From positions 1 through 6,088 of the forward strand of contig JANYEO010000222.1 in assembly GCA_025363025.1 (NCBI GenBank): a DNA stretch of 6,088 bases, written 5' to 3'. The position numbers and the translations under genes were made by a program. Positions 1 through 5,292 of this stretch are shown piece by piece (the stretch's first letter is position 1; the number at the start of each line of letters is the position of its first letter). The notes beneath the pieces were generated by a model. That model was not told the origin of the DNA. It did no database searches and saw only the letters and a list, made by a program, of their open reading frames with translations. The DNA comes from Opitutia bacterium (GTDB lineage: Bacteria > Verrucomicrobiota > Verrucomicrobiia > Opitutales > JANYEO01).

Positions 1-941
1 CGGTAGACTGGGAGTGCATGGCCATGGGCATCAGTGCCTTTGCTATTGGGCTCTTTAAAAAAACGGTTATTGCGGACAGGCTAGCGATGTACTGCTCCCC
101 CATGTTTATTGATGCGAGTAGCGGGATTTACCCCATGTTGATCGATGCTTGGGTAGGGGTACTCGCCTATACCTTCCAGCTCTATTTTGATTTCTCCGGG
201 TACTCAGATATGGCGATTGGCCTGGCATTACTCTTTGGGTACCGGCTGCCGGTCAACTTCTTCTCCCCCTACAAAGCGACGAGCATTATTGATTTTTGGC
301 GGCGCTGGCACATTACGCTTTCGCGCTTCCTCAAAGACTATTTATACATTGGGTTAGGCGGCAATAGACAAGGGCTTAGCCGTCAAAAGATTAACCTGCT
401 CCTCACCATGCTGATTGGGGGATTGTGGCACGGGGCCGCCTGGACGTTTGTTATATGGGGGATGCTCCACGGGTTATTTCTGTGCTTAAACCATTTATGG
501 AGAGAACTTAAAACTACACTGGGCCTCGAGGGCCGCTTTGGGCAAACAGGTATGTGGATAGGCCGAGGCCTCACTTTCTTAGCTGTGGCCGTTGCCTGGA
601 CATTCTTTAGGGCAGACAGCCTTGCCTCTGCCTACTCTATTACCGCAGGGTTAATAGGGCTAAATGGGGTCTATATAACCTTTAACCCGAAAACCTGCCT
701 AATATTTTTTGGCCTATTTGCTTGGGTATGGTTTTTGCCGAATACGGCTGAGTATTTATCTTCCAGTAAAGGCGCTATCCCGACTTACAAAGAGGAGGCT
801 AAAGCTACCAAGCACATAGCCTTGCCCCACTGGCTTAAATGGCAGCCAGGGTACCTCCATGCAGGGTTTATGGCCGGGCTAGTTATCTTGGCTACCCTCC
901 ATTTTATAAGGTCTAGCGAATTCCTATACTTTCAATTTTAA
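1..941 (+). CDS. MBOAT-family O-acyltransferase, AlgI-like (5' end outside window)
   Basis: Polytopic inner-membrane protein of the MBOAT family, AlgI/DltB branch, which passes an acyl group (acetyl in AlgI) across the membrane toward an extracytoplasmic glycan. The frame is open from base 3 (VDWECMAMG...), and the internal ATG at 18 is not the real start: the residue at base 3 aligns with residue 184 of the full-length paralogue at 1969-3525, so about 183 N-terminal residues are missing. The family signature is visible: the QLYFDFSGYSDMAIG segment, FWRRWHITLS, and the WHG and LHG histidine motifs (His codons at 429-431 and 468-470). The second of these matches the invariant MBOAT histidine. 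It ends in EFLYFQF, like the paralogue. Between FFRADS and the PNT motif it is 24 residues shorter than the paralogue. An SGNH-like gene follows after 18 bases. Family assignment is firm; acyl group and acceptor are inferred only from the family. Confidence 0.93.
   Translation, partial: VDWECMAMGISAFAIGLFKKTVIADRLAMYCSPMFIDASSGIYPMLIDAWVGVLAYTFQLYFDFSGYSDMAIGLALLFGYRLPVNFFSPYKATSIIDFWRRWHITLSRFLKDYLYIGLGGNRQGLSRQKINLLLTMLIGGLWHGAAWTFVIWGMLHGLFLCLNHLWRELKTTLGLEGRFGQTGMWIGRGLTFLAVAVAWTFFRADSLASAYSITAGLIGLNGVYITFNPKTCLIFFGLFAWVWFLPNTAEYLSSSKGAIPTYKEEAKATKHIALPHWLKWQPGYLHAGFMAGLVILATLHFIRSSEFLYFQF
6..620 (+). repeat. Direct repeat, copy 1 (MBOAT catalytic core)
   Basis: This 615-base coding segment aligns without any gap to 2521-3135 (offset 2515). 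It encodes the MBOAT core from DWECMA to FFRADS. Similarity drops sharply after 620, where the paralogue carries 24 extra residues. Confidence 0.85.
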
Positions 942-959
942 AAAGCGTTATCCTTTATT

Positions 960-1952
960 ATGGCCTTCTCACGCATTATTAAGCCCTTAGGCGCGCTTGG
1001 ATTCTTCTGGATGATCCTCGGCATATTACTCACAGGGGCTGCCTTACGCATTACGATTGATTTATATTCGAGGGACCCCTTCCTCGTAAACCTTGCTTGT
1101 CGACCTAAAAAACAAAGCTACGAAATTGTGCTTTTAGGAGACTCCGTAATCGCAACAACTGCCGCAACCGACACCGATAAACGCTCTATTGCTACAATCT
1201 TAAGTGAAGCAACTCAAACGAATCTCTTAAATACCGCACAGCCAGGGGCCGGCCTGCTCCGTTTTAAACGAACGGCGGATCTTTTAAAATACAACCAAGT
1301 AAGCGCCGAGCTGGCTATTGTCGAATTTGATGCTTCTGCTATTGTGCAAGTTTTTGACCGCGTGGCGTACAAGTTATCTTTTATTTATGGAGACACTCCC
1401 AAGCCGTGGCTTAATTTATTTTCCGCCCCTTTTATACAAGCCGTTTTACTGGATAAAAGTACACGCACAAAACCCGATATAGAAGAGCTTAATTTAAATA
1501 AAACAGAGAATGCACAAAGCGCAAAAGGACTATCGAGCGCACTCGCGGCTACGGCCCGCCCTCAAGAAAATAGGCACAGTATAGAATCGGCCAAAATTGC
1601 GGATTTAGCCTTGCGGCACGTCCTCACTGCGTGCAAGGCCATTGCCGGCCAAACACTGGTTTATGCAACCCCTGTTAATATGGAGGCCATTAAACAGTCA
1701 AAAGACGTTGATCTAAAGATCACCATCAGCCGGAACTTAGAAGTCGCACGAAGTGTATGCGCGCTCATGAATGTCCCCTTCTTGGATATGCATGATCAAT
1801 TAGGAAGAAATCACTTTACCGACACCTCGGAAGTCCACCTAGATGATAAAGGCAGGCAATATGTAGCGAATAAACTAGCCCTTGCTATCGACGGAATGAG
1901 CCTTGCTTTTAATACCCAAGATAATAAAATGACAGTCAGTGCATTAGACTAA
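960..1952 (+). CDS. Membrane-anchored SGNH-like protein, partner of upstream MBOAT
   Basis: A 330-residue protein with one N-terminal membrane helix (about residues 10-31) and a probable periplasmic domain. The domain carries SGNH-hydrolase-like blocks: GDS at 60-62 (Ser62 as presumed nucleophile), a block-II-like Gly96 in NTAQPG, and HLDDKG near the C-terminus with His293 and Asp288 five residues before it. In MBOAT operons such proteins usually transfer the acyl group from the MBOAT to a glycan; that role here is inference. The block III position, Asn140 in the paralogue at 3537-4523, is Asp124 here, so the oxyanion hole may differ. A hydrophilic stretch at about 180-204 resembles a linker. 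The start is 18 bases after the MBOAT stop and gives the expected charged N-terminus followed by a helix. There is no clear Shine-Dalgarno sequence. The exact subfamily was not recognised. Confidence 0.8.
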   Translation: MAFSRIIKPLGALGFFWMILGILLTGAALRITIDLYSRDPFLVNLACRPKKQSYEIVLLGDSVIATTAATDTDKRSIATILSEATQTNLLNTAQPGAGLLRFKRTADLLKYNQVSAELAIVEFDASAIVQVFDRVAYKLSFIYGDTPKPWLNLFSAPFIQAVLLDKSTRTKPDIEELNLNKTENAQSAKGLSSALAATARPQENRHSIESAKIADLALRHVLTACKAIAGQTLVYATPVNMEAIKQSKDVDLKITISRNLEVARSVCALMNVPFLDMHDQLGRNHFTDTSEVHLDDKGRQYVANKLALAIDGMSLAFNTQDNKMTVSALD

Positions 1953-1968
1953 AAACCATAAATACCCC

Positions 1969-3525
1969 ATGCTATTTAACTCGCCGTTTTTCATCCTCTT
2001 TTTCCTCCCTATAACGCTTGGGCTTTACTGGGCTTTTCGCGGAACAGGCAGGGCCAAAGGGGCCGTCAATGTGCTTATCCTCGCCTCCTTCTTCTTTTAT
2101 GGATGGTGGGACCCTCGTTACTTAGGGCTTATCGGAGGAGGAATTTTATTCAACTACTGGGTATGTCGCGGGATCTTAAAAGCTCAAGCCCCCACGAAAA
2201 AAATGCTCATGATTTTTGGCGTTGTTGCTAATCTCGGCCTCTTAGCTTACTTTAAATATACGGATTTTTTTATCCAAAACTGCAATGGCGTCTTCGGGAC
2301 AGATTATCACTTGCTGCACATCATTTTACCCCTGGGGATTTCCTTTTTCATCTTTCAAAAAATTGCCTTTTTGGTCGATGCCTACCGTGGAGAATTCAAT
2401 GAAATATCACTCAGGCAATTTACCGCCTTCGTCATCTTTTTCCCTCAACTCATAGCAGGGCCCATCCCCAAGCATAATGAGCTCTTTGTTCAATTTAAAG
2501 ACGAGCATATCCCCCCATTTGACTGGGAGTGCATGGCCCTGGGTATCACCGCTTTTGCTATTGGGCTTTTCAAAAAAACAGTCGTGGCAGATGGCCTGGC
2601 TCTATGGGCCTCCCCCTTCTTTAAATCTATGGCGAATGGGTATGTGCCTACTTTTATCGACTCTTGGGCAGCCTCTATTTCTTATACCCTTCAACTGTAT
2701 TTTGATTTCTCCGGATACTCAGACATGGCGATTGGGCTGGCCTTGCTATTTGGATATCGCTTACCGGTTAACTTCTTCTCCCCTTACAAAGCAGCTAATA
2801 TTATTGATTTTTGGCGGCGTTGGCACATTACCCTATCTCGCTTCTTAAGGGACTATTTATATATTTCTTTAGGCGGAAATCGCAAAGGAGTCAGCCGGCA
2901 AAAAATAAACCTCGTCCTAACCATGATCATTGGTGGGCTTTGGCATGGGGCCGCCTGGACGTTTGTTATATGGGGGATGCTCCATGGGCTATTCCTCTGC
3001 TTAAACCATTTGTGGTGGGAGCTTAAAGAAAAGCTAGGAATCAGTGGGCGCTTCGGCGCTTTTGGCCTCTGGATGGGCCGCTCTATCACCTTCCTGGCAA
3101 TAGTCATCTCTTGGGTATTCTTCCGGGCAGATAGTACGGCGAGTGCCATTAACATCCTTTCAACCATGTTTGGGTTTAATGGACTAACCCTCAACCCAAG
3201 CCATGTAGAAGCCCTAGGCCCTATTGCAGCTTTGATCGGGGCCATCCCGATGAGGGCAGACTTCTTCTGGGGAGTGCCTCAGGTACTCACGCTCATGGGC
3301 CTGCTTATCTTTGTTTGGGTAGCCCCCAATACATACGAGTATCTAAACTCTGCAAAAACGGCCATCCTCACGTATAAAGACAAAGCCGCCCCTATGCTCA
3401 CTACGACGCCCCATTGGGTCTGCTGGAAGCCTTCTTTTGTCCACACGATTATCGGCTCTTGTATTATGGGGGCGGGGGCCTGGTATGCTATTCGCGGAGG
3501 GGAGTTTTTATATTTTCAATTTTAA
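1969..3525 (+). CDS. MBOAT-family O-acyltransferase, AlgI-like (full length)
   Basis: Complete 518-residue polytopic membrane acyltransferase, close to the usual AlgI length of about 520. The start is secure: MLFNSPFFILFFLP is the characteristic N-terminus of this branch. In order one sees PLGISFF (121-127), DAYRG (137-141), FFPQLIAGPI (157-166), QLYFDFSGYSDMAIG, FWRRWHITLS, WHG (His326) and LHG (His339). His339 matches the invariant MBOAT histidine expected in the trans-membrane catalytic funnel. The expected role is moving an acyl group, probably acetyl, from a cytoplasmic donor to a periplasmic SGNH partner for polysaccharide or wall modification; the substrate is not shown by the sequence. 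It lies 16 bases after one SGNH gene and 11 bases before another, and it is a near copy of the gene ending at 941 in its core. The first and last thirds are where the paralogues can differ. No convincing Shine-Dalgarno sequence precedes the ATG. Confidence 0.95.
   Translation: MLFNSPFFILFFLPITLGLYWAFRGTGRAKGAVNVLILASFFFYGWWDPRYLGLIGGGILFNYWVCRGILKAQAPTKKMLMIFGVVANLGLLAYFKYTDFFIQNCNGVFGTDYHLLHIILPLGISFFIFQKIAFLVDAYRGEFNEISLRQFTAFVIFFPQLIAGPIPKHNELFVQFKDEHIPPFDWECMALGITAFAIGLFKKTVVADGLALWASPFFKSMANGYVPTFIDSWAASISYTLQLYFDFSGYSDMAIGLALLFGYRLPVNFFSPYKAANIIDFWRRWHITLSRFLRDYLYISLGGNRKGVSRQKINLVLTMIIGGLWHGAAWTFVIWGMLHGLFLCLNHLWWELKEKLGISGRFGAFGLWMGRSITFLAIVISWVFFRADSTASAINILSTMFGFNGLTLNPSHVEALGPIAALIGAIPMRADFFWGVPQVLTLMGLLIFVWVAPNTYEYLNSAKTAILTYKDKAAPMLTTTPHWVCWKPSFVHTIIGSCIMGAGAWYAIRGGEFLYFQF
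2521..3135 (+). repeat. Direct repeat, copy 2 (MBOAT catalytic core)
   Basis: Second copy of the 615-base repeat. It includes a 38-base stretch (2947-2984) identical to 432-469, around the two histidine motifs. The long same-orientation homology, about 2.5 kb apart, could support recombination that deletes or duplicates one MBOAT-SGNH unit. Confidence 0.85.
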
Positions 3526-3527
3526 GG
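3523..3527 (+). promoter_or_regulatory. Candidate ribosome binding site for second SGNH gene
   Basis: TAAGG overlaps the TAA stop of the preceding MBOAT gene and lies nine bases before the ATG at 3537. It is the only plausible Shine-Dalgarno-like sequence at any start in the window, and it supports 3537 over the far upstream ATG at 3414. The stop overlap would suit translational coupling. Confidence 0.4.
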
Positions 3528-3536
3528 CCCCAGTAT

Positions 3537-4523
3537 ATGAAGAAATCGTATACTGAATGCCTTAATTTTGAAAAACTTCTAGAAGGTAAAGAACTCAAAA
3601 GAAAAGTATTCTGCATATGGCCCATTGTACTTTTTAGTATAATGGCCTTACTGGTGCTCAGTATTACCGCTAACCGCACGTGGAACCATCTGGATATGGA
3701 AGACCCTTTTATGGGGCGCGTAGCCCGCCAAGCAAAAGATTATCATCCGATCGTTCTTGTGGGGGATTCTGTCATCGAGGCCTTCTTCAAAACAGATAAA
3801 GACCGCCGCACGATTGCAGAATTATTATCAATAAAAACAGATCTACCCGTCCTCAATGCCGCACGGTCAGGCATGACGCTATCGGCTCAGGAAGAACTTC
3901 TAGAACTCCTCGCATTTAAAAGAGCCAAAGCCCAAGTTCTTATTCTCGAAATTAACCCCGGTCAAATGATGCGCGGGACAGACCCTCAAGCATTTGCCGA
4001 ATGGAAAGCCCATATGGAGCTTATAAAATCAAATATGAGCCCAGCTAAACGATTTTGGGAATACACTTTTTATTTGGATAAAAAAATGGGCCGCTCTGGC
4101 AATCCTTCTGAAAATAATAAAGCGGAAAACAAACATGATAGTGAAGGGGAAGACCTGTTCAGCATTCCGACTCAATTAAAAAGAGTCTTTGCTACCAGTC
4201 ATAAAATCGCCCCCAATGTCCTATGCTTTATTACCCCGATGGATGTTGCACGCATTAAAAAAAAATCGACCCTTACATTTATAGAACAAGGGAAAATCAT
4301 TGAACAAGTAAAAGCAACTTGTGCTCAACTGGGCATCCCCTGTTTGGACTTTCACCAATTACTACCTGACAGCAACCGCTTTCCTGATGCGGGTTATATT
4401 GATATTTACCATGTGCACTTAGATGATAAAGGCCGAAAAACCCTAGTTGATAAACTTGTAGCAGAATTACATAAAGAAGGGTACTTACAAGCCCCTTCTA
4501 ATATTCAAGATCAGCAAAGTTAA
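3537..4523 (+). CDS. Membrane-anchored SGNH-like protein, second paralogue
   Basis: A 328-residue protein matching the 330-residue paralogue at 960-1952 in length and layout. It has a short cytoplasmic N-terminus, one membrane helix (about 24-43, FCIWPIVLFSIMALLVLSI), then a probable periplasmic SGNH-like domain. Visible blocks are GDS at 76-78 (Ser78), Gly112 in NAARSG, Asn140 in LEINPG (block III position), and HLDDKG with His294 and Asp289; DIYH at 289-292 also fits the classical DxxH. A hydrophilic segment around 185-207 (SGNPSENNKAENKHDSEGED) is probably a flexible linker. I chose the ATG at 3537, not the in-frame ATG at 3414, because 3414 lies inside the MBOAT gene and would add an unrelated extension. 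The 3537 start gives the same length as the paralogue and has TAAGG nine bases upstream. Its likely job is glycan acyl transfer with the preceding MBOAT. It ends convergently with the chaperone-like gene, sharing TTAA. Confidence 0.82.
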   Translation: MKKSYTECLNFEKLLEGKELKRKVFCIWPIVLFSIMALLVLSITANRTWNHLDMEDPFMGRVARQAKDYHPIVLVGDSVIEAFFKTDKDRRTIAELLSIKTDLPVLNAARSGMTLSAQEELLELLAFKRAKAQVLILEINPGQMMRGTDPQAFAEWKAHMELIKSNMSPAKRFWEYTFYLDKKMGRSGNPSENNKAENKHDSEGEDLFSIPTQLKRVFATSHKIAPNVLCFITPMDVARIKKKSTLTFIEQGKIIEQVKATCAQLGIPCLDFHQLLPDSNRFPDAGYIDIYHVHLDDKGRKTLVDKLVAELHKEGYLQAPSNIQDQQS

Positions 4524-4942
4524 GCAACAGCCGGGGCCTGAATGAGTCCCAATTCCTTGATATGCTGCTGCCATGCATCAAAGGCATAAACAAAATCCCT
4601 GAGTATCAAGATAAAGTGCTTCTCGTTTGAACGGTCGGCTTCTACTACACGGTAAAAAATCACTTCATTTGTCGTGGTTGAAAGCCCAAAAGAAGCCCCC
4701 GCTGTATCAAGTCCAAAAAAGTGGGCCTTAAGGAGTTTTTTATAGAAAGCTGAACTACCTTCTGGCGGCAAGGCACACAAGGTTGCATATACTTGCACAA
4801 GATTTGGCAAATGCCCTATTTGAAGCCGCACAGCAATACGCCCTTCATAAGAGAAAACATATACGCCCTCCGCAGAAGCCTCCCATGCTTGGCCCACCCT
4901 TCTACCAAAAGCTTCTATTAAATCATATGCAGAGCCAGTCAT
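4520..4942 (-). CDS. CesT/Tir-chaperone-like type III secretion chaperone (putative)
   Basis: A 140-residue protein with the size and fold pattern of class I type III secretion chaperones. There is an N-terminal amphipathic helix (about 4-19, SAYDLIEAFGRRVGQAW), then strands around 26-56 (GVYVFSYEGRIAVRLQI, NLVQVYATLCALP). Next come a second helix and the family-like segment KKLLKAHFFGLDTAGASFGLS (about 64-84), corresponding to the 'LLxANxxGxxTxGAxxGL' region of CesT-family proteins. Strand EVIFYRVVE and a C-terminal helix (about 107-131) follow. Such chaperones dimerise in the cytoplasm and hold effectors unfolded for the injectisome. No type III apparatus gene or obvious effector is in this window, so the client is unknown. 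It is transcribed leftward, convergent with the acyltransferase operon and divergent from the gene after 5247. No Shine-Dalgarno sequence is seen. The assignment rests on pattern, not on a database search. Confidence 0.68.
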   Translation of the reverse strand: MTGSAYDLIEAFGRRVGQAWEASAEGVYVFSYEGRIAVRLQIGHLPNLVQVYATLCALPPEGSSAFYKKLLKAHFFGLDTAGASFGLSTTTNEVIFYRVVEADRSNEKHFILILRDFVYAFDAWQQHIKELGLIQAPAVA

Positions 4943-5034
4943 AATGCTTAAAGGTTATCGGTTAAGACATATTCCATCAAGCGTGAATAACAAGATCGAC
5001 GCAGAATAAGGCCGCTGCATTCATCATTAGGACT

Positions 5035-5091
5035 AGGGAGAAGCCGATTACAGAATGTCTTGATTTTGAGCAAGTTATAGGATGGAGTGAG
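5035..5091 (+). pseudogene. Possible relic of an SGNH-gene 5' end
   Basis: These 57 bases align without gaps to the first 19 codons of the SGNH gene at 3537-3593 (constant offset 1498), with 38 identical bases. In the same frame the relic reads REKPITECLDFEQVIGWSE against MKKSYTECLNFEKLLEGKE. The core TECL-D/N-FE is shared, many differences are conservative (N/D, K/Q, L/V, L/I), and several fall at third positions. The ATG of the intact gene corresponds to AGG here, the similarity fades past 5091, and the frame stops at 5116-5118. This fits a decayed third copy of the gene or of its N-terminus. A shared N-terminal motif from an unrelated gene is possible. Confidence 0.4.
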
Positions 5092-5173
5092 CGAGTGTAC
5101 GCTAGTATAGTGAACTGAAATTGAAAATGGACGCCCTTGTGAGTGAGTTGAGTTTATTTTTGTTAATTTTAAC

Positions 5174-5200
5174 TTGACATTTTAGATAAATCAATACATT
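5174..5200 (+). promoter_or_regulatory. Candidate sigma70-type promoter for the unknown exported protein
   Basis: A perfect TTGACA -35 box (5174-5179) sits in AT-rich DNA about 70 bases before the ATG at 5247. The best -10 candidate is TACATT (5195-5200), four of six consensus bases, with a 15-base spacer that is shorter than ideal. The -35 match and position are the support; the -10 is weak. Confidence 0.4.
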
Positions 5201-5249
5201 GAAAAATAGATCATTTTTGTGCGTTTCTGTACCTAATCTAATTATCATG

Positions 5250-5288
5250 AAAAACTATTGTCAAAAACTATTGTCAAAAATTATTGTC
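5250..5288 (+). repeat. Three tandem 13-bp repeats spanning a start region
   Basis: The unit AAAAACTATTGTC occurs at 5250-5262 and 5263-5275 identically, and at 5276-5288 with one change (C to T at unit position 6). The array begins directly after the ATG at 5247-5249. Because 13 is not a multiple of three, each gain or loss of a unit shifts the frame between this ATG and the downstream long frame. With two units the ATG is in frame; with the three present here it is not. Confidence 0.95.
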
Positions 5289-5292
5289 CACT

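Larger units (their letters stand above)
4943..5246. other. Intergenic region between divergent genes
   Basis: These 304 bases separate the leftward chaperone-like gene from the rightward unknown gene and hold no intact gene. The left half contains a short open frame (4987-5118) whose middle resembles the start of the second SGNH gene. The right half, from about 5150, becomes strongly AT-rich and carries a perfect TTGACA box. A weak inverted repeat (CTTAA...TTAAG, 4947-4966) lies just upstream of the chaperone-like start, but its arms are only five bases. I see no tRNA, no strong hairpin terminator and no transposon end. Confidence 0.7.

Noticed and set aside
383..574. Antisense open frame, with a similar one at 2853-3245
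   Set aside because: Both are opposite the conserved MBOAT core; their resemblance to each other simply follows from the conserved sense strand.
2477..3026. Alternative plus-strand open frames at 2477-2848 and 2811-3026
   Set aside because: They are fully inside the MBOAT gene in the other frames, and their translations show no sign of a real protein.
3414..3536. In-frame ATG at 3414 as start of the second SGNH gene
   Set aside because: It lies inside the MBOAT coding sequence in another frame, adds 41 residues with no counterpart in the paralogue, and the ATG at 3537 gives the matching length and a possible ribosome site.
4947..4966. Inverted repeat CTTAA...TTAAG as an operator or terminator
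   Set aside because: The arms are only five AT-rich bases with a ten-base loop and no T-run, too weak to call.
5113..5130. Reverse-strand ATTTTCAATTTCAG resembling the YFQF ends of the MBOAT genes
   Set aside because: Only about a dozen AT-rich bases match, and the upstream codons do not continue the similarity, so chance is the simpler reading.
5085..5155. Repeated GAGTGAG/GTGAGTGAG words
   Set aside because: They are short and irregularly spaced with no consistent unit, so this is not a CRISPR or a defined repeat array.
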